From positions 1,116,001 through 1,180,000 of the forward strand of contig CAHIKZ030000028.1 of the NCBI GenBank assembly GCA_903632075.3: a DNA stretch of 64,000 nt, read 5' to 3'. A program made the position numbers and the translations under genes. The notes beneath the pieces are model-generated. The model saw nothing but the letters and a program-made list of their open reading frames with translations, had not been told where the DNA came from and searched no databases. Each line of letters begins with the position of its first letter. Position 1 is the stretch's first letter. Source of the stretch: Acanthosepion pharaonis (taxonomy: Eukaryota; Mollusca; Cephalopoda; Sepiida; Sepiidae). Below, piece after piece: positions 32,690-43,299 of the stretch.

Positions 32690-33290
32690 TGGCGTCGCCA
32701 ATAGGATTCCTAACCATATTGAATGGACACTTAGCACTTGAATTAGAAACTTGAATTAGATGTTTCGCAGCTTTGTCTATGGTAAAGAAACTAAACGACA
32801 AGAAGGGGAGAATGAAATTACTGATTTATTTTGGGCTTTGGCAGGATGTGAAGCCATAAGGAAAATATCCTTTATGGTGTACTTCAAAATACTGAAATAC
32901 TTAACATATGAGGAAATTTCAACCATTATAAAAAGAAAGATGAGACCCCCCCCAAAAAAAAAACAAGACAAAAATAAACCCCAAAAAACAAAAACAAAAA
33001 GACACATAAAAAAGATGGGTACTGCAGAAAGAACAAAATTTCTGGAAAATAGACAAAACCCGAATTAAATCGTAACGCAGTATGTACATCCTTTGAAAGA
33101 AGCTTCAAGATATTTCGAATATGAAAATCTGGGTTCGAGAGAAATATCTATAAAATATGAATTTATTCTTTTAAGATTAATGGAAGGGATTGATTATGTT
33201 ACATGCAAAAATAAGATCCCGGAGGCGCTACAAGCAAATGATATGAATTTAGAAGCAAGTACAGAATTCTTGCAGTAATTAGAATTAATT
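32690..33290 (+). pseudogene. Gypsy gag, first copy
   Basis: The plus-strand frame opens near 32761 with RSFVYGKETKRQEGENEITD. After a run of As and Cs at 32944-33000 it continues as GTAERTKFLENRQNPN. After a stop come HPLKEASRYFEYENLGSREI and LRLMEGIDYVTCKNKIPEAL. The helical, charged capsid-like segment is typical of Gypsy gag. A damaged nucleocapsid part follows (33350-33450) without a clear CCHC. Confidence 0.7.
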
Positions 33291-33539
33291 AGTAAATTTA
33301 ATAATTCTAAAAATCATGTGGAAGCATACAACGCAACTAATTAAGTGCAAATATTGAAACAAAGAAGACGAAAGAAACAAAAATAATGTCCAGCGCTAGG
33401 AAAATTATGTTTAAAGACCATTTGTAATCTGTGTGCAGATATAAAAAGAGAATAGAAAGGATAGAAGGTATAAACCTAAACTAAAAAGACAAAAGTATAT
33501 TCAATAAGAGCATCTGCAAAAAGAAGAGACAATAAAATT

Positions 33540-33600
33540 GAATGCCATAGCTTTTCCAATGCAGGTTGACATGGGGAGCAATGTTACCTTGATCCCAAAG
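33540..33600 (+). pseudogene. Protease start in the first copy
   Basis: AFPMQVDMGSNVTLIPKSF contains the aspartyl-protease active-site triad as DMG instead of D(T/S)G. The rest of the protease is missing here and resumes only after the second gag copy. Confidence 0.6.
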
Positions 33601-33814
33601 AGTTTTGGGAAAACCCAAATTAAGTAAAAGTAACCCCCCTGCCAAAATGACTACTTAATTTAAAACAAACCACATGGGCATCACACACACTGCATTATTC
33701 CCATAAATATTTTTCTTTCTTTTTCTGTATATACATATATATAATTTTCTCATTCTCTTCTTTATTAGCCATGTTGTCTTTTAAATAAAAATATATATAT
33801 GTAAAATTCCTTCA

Positions 33815-34320
33815 TGTGGCACTGTAGAAAGAACAAAATGTTTGGAAAATAGACAGAACCCAAATGAAACTGTAATGCAATATTTACATAGATTGAAAGA
33901 TATTGCGAATTTGAAAAACTGGTTTTGAAAGAAATATCTATTGAAGCTGAAGTAATCCTTCTAAGACTAATTGAAGGCATGGATGACATTACATACAAAC
34001 ATAAGATCCCAAAACAGCAAATGATATAAATTTAGAAGCAAGTGTAGAATTCTTGCAGCAATTACAATTAATTAATGAATTTAATAATTCTAAAAACATG
34101 TGGAAGCATACAACACAACTAAAATCTTAATTAAGTACAAATATTGCGACAAGAAACATGAAAGAAGCTTATGTTTAAACTGTAAAAGAAAAGACCATTT
34201 CCAAAAAAGGAATAGAAAAGATAGAAAGTATAAACACTCATACTGAAAAGACAGGAGTATATTCAATAAGAACATCTGAAAAAAGGAGAGACAATAAAAT
34301 TAAATAGCATAACTTTTCCC
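33815..34320 (+). pseudogene. Gypsy gag, second copy (internal duplication)
   Basis: Repeats about 500 bp of the first gag with roughly 15-20 percent divergence: GTAGAAAGAACAAAATG, GAAATATCTATTGA, AGAAGCAAGTGTAGAATTC. It retains a nucleocapsid knuckle CLNCKRKDHFQKR, where the last cysteine is replaced by arginine. A 33650-33815 spacer with T-rich and TA-rich DNA separates the copies. Confidence 0.75.
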
Positions 34321-34660
34321 ATGCAATTATCTTGCTCTCAAGGAATTTCTGGAAAAAAAAATGAATAAACTCAAATTAAGAAAAAATAATCTTGACTTAA
34401 AACAATTTGATAGATCAGTCATCAAAACTCTAGGCTCCTTTGAGGGCACTTTTGAGACAAAAAACATTTTGAGATTATTACTATCACTGTTGTAAAATGC
34501 ACAAAAAATCATGGACTCCGGGAATAGACATTTTAAAAGTTGATACGACGAAATTGATAAACTGTATGAAGTCAGAAGAACCTGGCATAGGACTGTTAAA
34601 ATGATACAGAGCGAAAAAATAATCACCTGATTTATTTTGAATGTCGAAAAATATCTATTC
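34320..34660 (+). pseudogene. Gypsy protease, distal part
   Basis: Words such as FDRSVIKTLGSFEGTFETKN and LKVDTTKLINCMKSEEPGIG follow the second gag. The DTG region of this copy is deleted. Confidence 0.6.
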
Positions 34661-34689
34661 ACGTTCTACCCATGGTAACTGCATAACTA

Positions 34690-35770
34690 ACGAAAATGGT
34701 AGAACAAGGCATATTGGAAAAAGTTACCCAAGGCAGTAGCAGTTGGGCGTCACCAATTGTGGACATATGAAAGCCCAATGGTGATTTGAGGATATACGGG
34801 GATTACAAAGTAGGTGTGAATCATCATATATGATCTGATTCGTTCCGATTGCCTAACATAGAAATGGAAAATCATGAATTAGCAGGATTAAAATAATGAA
34901 ATCAGTATATAACCAAATAGAAACTGACAAAAAATGTAAAGAAATCACTATAATTAATACCCTAGGGTTACTAAGATGGACTTGTCTTCCATTTAGAGTT
35001 AAAACTTCAAGTGATATTTTTCAAAAGACAACTGAAAAAAGTTCTATCAGAGGGGGTAAAAAATAATCATATATCAAGACGATATATATAGTTCACCAAT
35101 AGAAGGAATTTTACAGTAAAGAGGAATTAAAAAAAGAACTGAACAAATTTTAAACAAATTAAAAATGTTGGTGTGACGATAAATAGCAATGCATGTGAGT
35201 TAAATTGAGATAAAATATCGTATTTGGGATAGCAAATATCTAAAGAAGGAATTTCACCGGACAATAAACTATTTAATAAAATATTGGAAGTGTCTACACC
35301 AAAAAATAAAAAAAAAGAATTAGAATCCGTTTTGGGATTGATCAGTTTTTATAGCAAATATCTACCTAGATACAGCGACCTAATAGAACCATTTACAGAA
35401 TTATGGAAAAATAATACAGATTTTTAAATAGAAGCAAATATAGCTTTTGAAAGTTTACAAAAGGCACTGATAAGAAAACTGATTACAAAAATCTTTGATA
35501 CCCACCCCACAAAAAAGAAGTGACATTGACTACAGATGCAAGTGAACATACTTTAGCCGCAATTTTCTCTCAAGAAGGTCATTCAATAATGTACCTGTCG
35601 ACAAAGTTAACGTCAGCTACTCAAATATTGAGGAAGAAGCGTTAGCAATAGTATGGAGCACAGATAGAGCTCGGAATCTTTTGTTAGGACAAAAGTCAGA
35701 TCACAAAACTTTAGAGTTTTAACCCCAGAAAGGAATTACCAAAAATCACATCTAGATTTTTAAGATGGGT
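34690..35770 (+). pseudogene. Gypsy reverse transcriptase and RNase H
   Basis: Reverse transcriptase words appear in order: EQGILEKVTQGSSSWASPIV, KPNGDLRIYGDYKVG, NQIETDKKCKEIT, LLRWTCLPF. The YQDD-type box is damaged near 35080. A connection segment LGLISFYSKYLPRYSDLIEP (about 35335) precedes RNase H with TLTTDASEHTLAAIFSQEGH (about 35525), which includes the first catalytic Asp. Multiple stops and frameshifts make it inactive. Confidence 0.85.
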
Positions 35771-35780
35771 TATAAAATTT

Positions 35781-36730
35781 ATGGCCTTTGATTTCGACAT
35801 CATATACATACAAGCGAACACTATTCCACACGTGGATGTGCTATTCAGAAATTTCTACAGTAAAAAATTAGAAATGTCTGAAAATTCAGAAGATAAAATA
35901 CTGCACTGGGTTGAAACGAACGTGTTACCCATAAATCATCTCAAAATGGAAACCATACAAGATCAAGTGTTAAATAGAATTTCAGACAGAATAGAAAGAA
36001 ACACATGAAGCAATTGTTCAGAAGATGCTAAAAAGAATCAAGGTTTAAATTAACTGTAGAGAAAGGCATAATATGCAATGGACATATTATAAAACCCCCA
36101 TAAAGTTTAAAAAATAAGTACTAAAAAGTGTACACGATGATGTACAATGTGGTATAACAGCAACACAAATGAGATTAAAATTACAAGTGTGGTGGCCAGG
36201 ATATTCTTGAGATGTAGAAGACTATGTAAAAAAGTGACTAAAAGGCGCTGAAAAAAAACTTTACGCCAAACAAAATTCACTCGTGCCCTAAAGAAAAAGA
36301 ACCATGATCTTGGGTACACTTGTGGATCGAGGGCATATGGGGCTACTTTTAATTTTAGTGAATTCATTTTAAGGATGGCCAAAAGGGATTAATGTTCCTG
36401 ACAGAGAAGCCACCACTGTAAAGTAAATATTAAGAACAATATTTTCAAGGAATGGGGGGAGGGATAAGACTTTGGTCTCAGATAACGCGCCAGAATTTTG
36501 TGAGGAAAAAGCATGTTGGATGCATCCCATATAAAACACCACATTGCCACCCACAATTGAATGGATTCGCAGAAAGACTGATGCAGTCTGTGAAAATGGG
36601 ACTAAAAGCATTTTCCCTATCTAATGATAATTATAGTTACCAAGATTACTGTTAAGCTATTGGACAATTCCACATGCTGGCAGACTACAAAGTGCCTCCA
36701 CACTAAAGGATAGACAGATTAGAGCTCCCA
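35781..36730 (+). pseudogene. Gypsy integrase
   Basis: After a linker frame (AFDFDIIYIQANTIPHVDV) the zinc-binding half shows HDDVQCGITATQMRLKLQVW, with the CxxC damaged. The catalytic core has lost its first Asp (WVHLWIEG near 36315). It keeps SDNAPEF with the second Asp at 36478-36498 and NGFAERLMQSVKMGLKAF with the Glu near 36560-36610. Frameshifts separate these blocks. Confidence 0.8.
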
Positions 36731-36735
36731 TAATA

Positions 36736-36963
36736 ATGTCATTTTCAACAAGTGAAAGTGTATGGTATAAAAAAGACAAAGAAGCTAATCCAGAAAAGGT
36801 GAACTTTGTAGTACAGAAAGGACACAACACAGGAATAGTAACAAAAAATGGACAAAATGTAGTGACCCATGTGGATCAGTTCAGAAGCAGAATGGAAACT
36901 GAGGATATAGAAATGGACGAAGAATCTGAAGGTGAAGAACATGAAGGGGAGGAGGGGGACTAA
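36736..36963 (+). pseudogene. Gypsy integrase C-terminal tail
   Basis: The 75-codon open frame includes VWYKKDKEANPEKVNFVVQK, VVTHVDQFRSRMETEDIEMD and an acidic tail. It is the GPY/F-like end of a Gypsy pol polyprotein, followed by charged sequence to 37100. It is not an independent gene. Confidence 0.7.
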
Positions 36964-37171
36964 GGAATTCAGCAGTGAAACTGAACAATCTATGGAAGGT
37001 AATGACCAGAAATCTGACAAGGAGTTGGAAGAGGAAAATAAACTCAGACCCAGGTCCCCTATCAGAAGAAATCAGGATACACACCAAGAAAGACAGTTTA
37101 TATCCACAAGAATAATTAGAAGTCAAAGATCAACGAGAGGCCATTTTGTTTCAGGGAGGTATAGTATTGTA

Positions 37172-37279
37172 TGTAAATGAGATACTTCTATAAAAGCAGA
37201 ATGCCACAGTGAATGCCAGTCAAGCTACCATCTGTTAACCTGACAACGGCTATTCCAGAGCTTAATCTACTTCAAAACA
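37172..37279 (+). repeat. 3' LTR, 108 bp
   Basis: TGTAAATGAGATACTTC ... CTACTTCAAAACA, the same length as the 5' LTR with about 15 differences, so the insertion is old. A weak purine tract (CAGGGAGGTATAG) precedes it. Confidence 0.85.
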
Positions 37280-37680
37280 GATCCAAAGATGGTAAAAGAG
37301 AGAGAGCTGTGTGATTTGGAGGATAAGGAGAACACACCTGGGCGGAGAGGTCGAAAATCAATTAAAAAATGCAGAGAAAGGCGTAGAAAAAAAATTAAAG
37401 GGATGAAAACGCGGATGGATCCAAAGTTGGTAAAAAAAAAGAAAACTGTGTGATTTGGAGGAATTAAAGAGAATGCACATGTGCTGAGAGGTCGGGAAGC
37501 CGATTCAAAAATGCAGAGGAAAGCGTCGAATATGGAAACGAGGATGGAGAGAAAGATGGTACGAGGGAGAAGACGGTTTAAATTTGAGGAAGTAAAAAAG
37601 AACACACAGGGACTGATAGGTTAGAAACCCGATTCGAAGACGTAGAGAAATTCGCGGAAATTCCTTGAAGCATAGTACCA
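37280..37680. repeat. ~135-140 bp tandem repeat, locus 2
   Basis: Three units of the repeat seen at 29120-29600, beginning exactly at the Gypsy 3' LTR end with GATCCAAAGATGG. Confidence 0.75.
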
Positions 37681-38330
37681 GATGTTTAGAAACACATCCA
37701 TCCTGTTTTTGGAGCCAAGTGCCACAAGATTTGCTGGGTTCAAAACTACTCCAGGATTTCAATGATGCAAACCGGGACATCAGTCTTCTTTCAACGTTAT
37801 GTTAAGCTCTTTGCCAGAAGACGACTATAGCGACTAACAATGCTCATCGCTGAAGTCTATCGTCGTTAGAGCCAATGCTTTGAGGTTCAACGATTGAGGT
37901 CTTTGTCCTAAGGCAGATCCAAGAGAATTGTTGGAAATGACTCTACAAAGTATATGATACAAGTAGGTAACTCACGACTCAGTATAATATTTTCAGAAAA
38001 ATGGCGACCAAAATGTATCACTATCATCATGAAGGCCAACTTGGACAACTCAGATGTGGTTAGAGTCTTTCCTTGTTGAGAATGGCGCCAAAGAAAACTA
38101 CGTGCAGACCCACACAATACGTTCAATATTCTTTAGTGCAATGTTGAAAAAAAAAGCTACTGAAGAGATGGACAATAGGGACAGCGTGTACGTCCGCACG
38201 GGCAAAGGGGAAAAATGCATACCGTACAACCTGAACTGTCGCTGGCTCTACACCAAGACCCGGATATACTTTAGTAGTGGCATAACTATGTGTTTTAGTT
38301 CTTGTGTTTTAGTATAGTAAGGACAGTAAA
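37681..38330. other. Spacer, no recognised gene
   Basis: Mixed-composition DNA. An 87-codon open frame at 38054-38317 has no recognised motif, and no repeat in this window matches it. Confidence 0.4.
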
Positions 38331-38334
38331 TCCT

Positions 38335-38540
38335 TGCCGGTGGGGCAATGAGCACTTTCTTTATAGCAAAATTATACCTCTCCTTCGGGAGTGGCCTGTG
38401 GTCATTACCCGTTGCCCGAAGCTGCCCAAAGTGTGCAATGTCGAGGGGTGGCTTAAGCAGTTTTTCAACGGTATTGCTCTTAAACCCATTTTAAACTGAC
38501 CTTGTGTCCCATTCGGTAGCGACGTTGGCACGCTGAAAAA
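38335..38540. repeat. Possible diverged LTR family 1 fragment
   Basis: CTCCTTCGGGAGTGGC and TTTAAACTGACCTTGTGTCC resemble GCCTTCGGGCGGG and TTAAACTGGCCTTGTGCC at matching places in the LTR at 8694-9264, but other landmarks are lacking. Confidence 0.3.
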
Positions 38541-38569
38541 TGGACACATTCCAAACATTCAGACAGAAC

Positions 38570-38570
38570 A

Positions 38571-38623
<53 letters not shown>

Positions 38624-38716
38624 CAGTCTCTTCATATCTATCTATCTATCTATCTCACTATTCAGATGTATCTATCTATCTATCTCAGTCTGTTCATATC
38701 TATTTCAGTCTGTTCA

Positions 38717-38777
<61 letters not shown>

Positions 38778-38806
38778 CGCTGTTCAGATCTATCTCAGTC
38801 TGTTCA

Positions 38807-38839
<33 letters not shown>

Positions 38840-38914
38840 CATTCTATTCATATCTATCTATCTAAGTTTGTTCATATCTATCTATCTATCTATCTATCTA
38901 TCTCAGTCTATTCA

Positions 38915-38968
<54 letters not shown>

Positions 38969-39042
38969 AGTCTCTGTTCATATCTATCTATCTATATTAG
39001 TCTCTGTTCATATCTATCTATCTATCTATCTAAGTTTGTTCA

Positions 39043-39075
<33 letters not shown>

Positions 39076-39126
39076 CAGTCTATTCATATCTATCTAAGTT
39101 TGTTCATATCTATCTAAGTTTGTTCA

Positions 39127-39187
<61 letters not shown>

Positions 39188-39198
39188 CAGTCTATTCA

Positions 39199-39243
<45 letters not shown>
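38570..39243. repeat. (TATC)n microsatellite with CAGTCTGTTCATATC interruptions
   Basis: Nearly 670 bp of TATC units broken about 14 times by TCAGTCTGTTCATATC-type words. The interruptions recur as larger units, so the tract evolved partly by duplication of longer blocks. The long tyrosine/leucine/serine frames are artefacts. Confidence 0.95.
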
Positions 39244-39244
<1 letters not shown>

Positions 39245-39268
39245 ATTCAGTTTGTTCATATGTATATA

Positions 39269-40083
39269 CAGGGTGCGATGGGTAAACTTTTGAATTTCGC
39301 GCATGCGCGTTGTTTGTTTTTGATTTTGTCGACGATACAGCATCGAAAGATAAGTTGGGCATCGTCTATGAGAAAAAGAGCACCATGACACAATTCACAC
39401 CGCCATAAATTTGTAAACGGCATGCTGTACTGTTTGGCATTCGCACCGAACATTTCAGTGTGTTTGGGTGTCAATCTGAGGACAGTGCAAAGTATTCAGA
39501 AAGAGTTGGATGATATATCTAGTCAACATCATGGTGTCTGGAGTGATCACTATTGATGGCGATGTTATCCCTTCATTCATTTTCCCACGTAGGCCTACAT
39601 TAAGTGCCTTGAAAAGGTAGTGCTGCCCAGAGTCAGTTGCTGATAGACCCAACAGGACTGTGAACAAGAAGAAGAACTCAGTCATGGCTGTTAGACAATT
39701 TCTGCGACCACATCACCCCTTACATCTGGCCGCCTAACTCCCCTGGCTTCAACCCGCTTGATTATTATGTATGGGGTGCAGTTGAGCGAGAGAGCAACAA
39801 AACTCCTTGTAACACCAAAGACGAACCGAAAGCAAGGATTATGGCAGTATTCACCAACTTAAACAAAGAGATCGTTCAGAAGAGTTGCAGGTGATCCCGA
39901 AGTTGTTTGAATGCCGTGGTTGAAGCCAATAGCGATTTTATTAAATAAATTTACTCTTTTAGAATTTCAAGATATTTTTGTGCAGTTTTGGTAAATATAT
40001 CTGTTAAAATGAGATGGTGTTACTTTCATACTTACTGGTAGGTTTTTTGTGTAATTTAGACGACAATTTATCCATCGCGCCCT
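39269..40083 (+). mobile_element. Mariner-like deletion derivative (family M)
   Basis: Ends CAGGGTGCGATGG and CCATCGCGCCCTA are inverted repeats flanked by TA, the usual Tc1/mariner target. Inside, a transposase remnant on the plus strand has a helix-turn-helix-like word (GVNLRTVQSIQKELDD, about 39470). A frameshifted catalytic region follows, then DNFCDHITPYIWPPNSPGFN and PLDYYVWGAVERESNKTPCN (39696-39830), including the third catalytic Asp in PLDYY. It ends in VVEANSDFIK before the stop near 39945. At 815 bp it is shorter than a complete element. Confidence 0.8.
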
Positions 40084-40087
40084 ATAT

Positions 40088-40740
40088 GTATGTATATATG
40101 TCTCTATCTTTGTCAAAATTCTGCTTATTACGCATATAACAGCATAAGCGACGCTTTAGCATCAGCCTCAGATTTCAAAGCTCGTAATGGTTATTACACT
40201 ATTTCGATTCTGTCGATCTGAGCACTGCTTCCTGTTTATTGTTCGGCAGAACAATAAATAGTAAGGACACTTGTCCGAATAATTCATTGAATAATGACAA
40301 AGTCTCAATCACCATTTTTATTTTCGTGCCGAATTAAAAGAACAAAAGCATCGATAGACGTAAGCAAACTTGATAAATTGATTAATTCGCACACGATGCG
40401 AAATTTTATTGACCATTTACGATTTTAATAATAGACGGTCTTTTGTACCCGACATTCGTTGAAGTATCAAATCAAATTGTTACCTTAGTATTGTATTATA
40501 ATGTCTCAGAGTTCACACAGGATGAGTCAGCACAACGATGTCTGTGGAGTCAATTCCAGAGTCACATGGCTAGAATTTAAAACGTTTAACTCATATCGAG
40601 GAGTAAGTTTCAGTTGCTAATCTCACAATTTTGAATGCAGACTCATCTTTCTCCCCCCACTGTTTGTTTATACTACAAATTATTGTATTTAAGATCCTTT
40701 TTGCCTTCTTAGATACGTTTCTTCAATATATTTTAAGTAT
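40088..40740. other. Spacer, nothing recognised
   Basis: AT-rich DNA between two transposons. I recognise no gene or repeat. Confidence 0.5.
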
Positions 40741-40750
40741 AAGTTGTGAG

Positions 40751-40754
<4 letters not shown>

Positions 40755-40795
<41 letters not shown>
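40755..40795. repeat. (TA)n microsatellite
   Basis: TA tract that served as the mariner target. Confidence 0.95.
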
Positions 40796-40799
<4 letters not shown>

Positions 40800-42069
40800 T
40801 CATCCTATAAGTTCTGTTCGAATTTTAACATTTTGTTAAAATGAATGAAATTTAAAGAGTATTTCATAATGTCTAATGGAGCTGAACATTATTTTTATGT
40901 TTAGATGCATTTAAACTGATCAAATTTTATTTCAGAGAACAATAAAATTAAATTTTGTTTGATTAAAAACCTGCTAACATGGAAGTACCCAAGAATCATT
41001 TGAGGCACATAATGCTTTATGAGTTCAAGAAAGGAAACTCAACAGCCGAAGCGGCTAGAAACATTCACTCAGTTTATGGAGGGGAATGTGTGAATGAAAG
41101 AACTTGCAGAAGATGGTTTGCAAAATTCAGAGGTGGAGATTTCACCCTTGAAGATGAAGATCGAACCGGACGTTCAGTTGAGTTTGATGAAAAGCTTCTT
41201 GAAGCAGCCCTTGAAGAAAATCCTGCTTTATCAGTTGAGGAATTGGCAGTGGTTCTCAGTTCAAACCATACAACTGTTCATCGTCATCTTCAACAACTTG
41301 GAAAAGTACATAAACTTGGAAAATGGGTGCCTCATGAATTGTCTGAAAACAACCTCAAATCCCGAGTTGACATCTGCTCTTCTCTCCATCCTCACCAACT
41401 TGTTTCACCTTTTTTGGATAGACTTGTGACTGGCGACGAAAAATGGATGTTTTATCGAAATGTTAAGCATCGTAGACAGTGGTTTGGTAAAGGGGAAGGA
41501 CCCCAGCCACAGCCGAGAAGGGAACTTCATGGGCAAAAGTTTCTTCTTTCAATCTGGTGGGATCGCCAAGGAATAATCCACTTTGAATTCTTACCACCTA
41601 ATGCAACAATTAATGCTCAAATATACTGTCAGCAATTAGAGCATTTGAACCAAGCTTTGAGGAAAAAAAGACCTGCTCTAGTGAATCGAAAAGAGGTGAT
41701 GTTTCATCAGGACAATGCGCGACACCACACAGTAAGAATCAAGTCATAAAAGATTGGTTGGGAAAAAATTCCCCATCCACCTTATTCTCCCGATCTTGCT
41801 CCTTCAGACTACCATTTGTTTCGTAGCTTACAGAATCATTTGGAAGAAACAGCTTTTGTAAGACAGGAAGAGGTTAAAACTGACATTTGTGAGTTCTTCG
41901 AATCAAAGCCAAGAGAATTTTATAGTCATGGAATTAGTAAGCTTGTTAATAGATGAAAGGAAGTCATAGATAATCAGGGAAAATACATTGTTGATTGAAT
42001 CTGTAATTAAATGTAACATTTGGTCACTTGTTTTCTTTATTCAAAATTCGGACAGAACTTATGGGATGA

Positions 42070-42073
<4 letters not shown>
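40796..42073 (+). mobile_element. mariner element, nearly full length
   Basis: About 1278 bp, with inverted ends TCAGATCATCCTATAAGTTC and the inverse of GAACTTATGGGATGACTGA about 30 bp long, inserted at TA within a TA microsatellite. It encodes one mariner transposase (40979-41998) that fills most of the element. Length and structure match intact mariners, which are about 1.3 kb. Confidence 0.9.
40979..41998 (+). pseudogene. mariner transposase with two in-frame stops
   Basis: The frame starts at ATG 40979 and runs 339 codons to TGA 41996, with TAA at 41747 and TGA at 41954. The N-terminal helix-turn-helix region (about residues 1-110) includes AARNIHSVYGG, RRWFAKFR and HTTVHRHLQQLG. The WVPHEL linker is at residues 116-121. 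Catalytic motifs are TGDEKWM (D153), FHQDNARHH (D245) and, after the first stop, YSPDLAPSDYHLF (third D at 277). The spacing between the second and third Asp is 31 residues rather than the usual 34, so about three codons are lost next to the stop. The carboxyl end SHGISKLVNR is conserved. Related to the mariner type with SETMAR-like motifs. Inactive. Confidence 0.92.

Positions 42074-42129
<56 letters not shown>
42074..42129. repeat. (TA)n microsatellite
   Basis: Right half of the TA tract split by mariner. Confidence 0.95.
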
Positions 42130-42135
<6 letters not shown>

Positions 42136-42139
42136 AGTG

Positions 42140-42180
42140 AACATCGAAGTCAACACTTAGAGGCGACAGTCTGTTTCAAG
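42140..42180 (-). repeat. Repeat word shared with 57990, 58740 and 59393
   Basis: AGGCGACAGTCTGTTTCA is the inverse of TGAAACAGACTGTCRCCG, found at three places in 57-59 kb, each time next to a TA tract or Penelope-like fragment. Confidence 0.5.
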
Positions 42181-42257
42181 TTTATATTTACACACCCTCT
42201 ATCTCTGATATTGAGCACTTTATCCCATAAATATAGTACATCTTAAGATTATATTTC

Positions 42258-42260
<3 letters not shown>

Positions 42261-42312
<52 letters not shown>
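42261..42312. repeat. (TA)n microsatellite
   Basis: TA tract. Confidence 0.95.
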
Positions 42313-42315
<3 letters not shown>

Positions 42316-42404
42316 CGCTAAATATACACATACATATGCAAAATATATAAATATATATACATACATGCATACACATACATATATATTTTTGTATAAAAAA
42401 GATT

Positions 42405-42586
42405 CCAAGAGGATAGAATCCAGGTAGAACTCAATGTCCAGGACAGAGTAAGGATATAATAAAAAGGCTTAAACACTACAAATTCAAAAAGTTTTTTGAA
42501 TTTGTATGTCTGATGAATTAGATCGTATTTACGATTCCAATCGAATAAATTATGACCATGGAATATTAGTGTTTAAGCCTTTTTTT

Positions 42587-42590
<4 letters not shown>
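42405..42590. repeat. Dispersed repeat shared with 21205-21356
   Basis: Same landmarks as 21205-21356. It additionally carries internal inverse words, AAAGGCTTAAACACT against AGTGTTTAAGCCTTT, and the small hairpin ACAAATTCAAAA/TTTTGAATTTGT. Confidence 0.65.
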
Positions 42591-42639
<49 letters not shown>

Positions 42640-42640
42640 T

Positions 42641-42775
42641 AATTAAATCTAAAGATCCAGACAAACCTACCAAGGTTTCACTTACGCGGATTGTCAGGGA
42701 ATACTGGCTCTTTATTCCCTGGCGATCCGCGTAGGCGAAACCTTGGTAGGTTTATCTGGCTCTTTAGGTTTAATT
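42641..42775. repeat. Long hairpin, ~63-bp arms
   Basis: Arms 42641-42703 and 42713-42775 are inverse copies with about seven differences around a 9-nt loop. They contain AAACCTACCAAGGTTTC and its inverse GAAACCTTGGTAGGTTT. It lies right after a TA tract. It may be a small fold-back transposon or arise from template switching. Confidence 0.85.
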
Positions 42776-43265
42776 AGGTTTGCTCTAATTAGCGTATTGA
42801 GCACTTTAATTAGTTATTTTACTTACTCGTATCGGCTTTTTTTTCTTTGGACTCTGAACTTGGATGCTAGACGATTGTCTTCGGCTGACGTACATACTCT
42901 CTGTTCTTTCTTTTTTTGTACCTTTTTTTCCACTTTGGGCATTGGTTTGTTAATTTACAAATCAAGGCACCCAAGGTTTTCCAAACGAGTATAATGTCTT
43001 ATATTTATAAGATTATTACTATTTATAGGATTTATAATTCTTATTTCCAACCTTATTTTCAAACTTAAATGTTAATCTGGATCTAAATTCAAATTCAAAA
43101 TTAAACCACAATTTATTTAAATATTTTAACAACAATGATATTCTAGATAACCAGAAATTTTGCAAACCTGGTGTCAATCCAAAATTAAAATAAAAATAAA
43201 AATACCAGCACTTGATAATAGCTTCGGCATGAAATTCAGAGCTGTGCAATCAATATAATGTATTC
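42776..43265. other. Spacer, nothing recognised
   Basis: AT-rich and asparagine-rich by translation. No reliable gene or repeat. Confidence 0.4.

Positions 43266-43299
<34 letters not shown>

Larger units (their letters stand above)
32579..37279 (+). mobile_element. Decayed Ty3/Gypsy retrotransposon with 108-bp LTRs
   Basis: The element is bounded by two 108-bp direct repeats and encodes, in order, gag, protease, reverse transcriptase, RNase H and integrase. That is the Ty3/Gypsy order. Very short LTRs are known for the Mag-type lineage, which is a tentative placement. All reading frames are broken by stops and frameshifts. The gag to early protease part is present twice. The flanks do not show a matching 5-bp target duplication (TTTCA before, GATCC after), suggesting recombination after insertion. 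Confidence 0.88.

Noticed and set aside
32777..33108. Minus-strand Cys/Phe-rich frames
   Set aside because: Antisense shadows of the first gag copy and its A/C-rich run.
36736..36963. Independent small acidic protein gene
   Set aside because: It is the carboxyl tail of the Gypsy polyprotein, between integrase and the 3' LTR.
38540..39245. 185- and 125-codon Tyr/Leu/Ser-rich frames
   Set aside because: Translation of the TATC microsatellite with CAGTCTGTTC interruptions.
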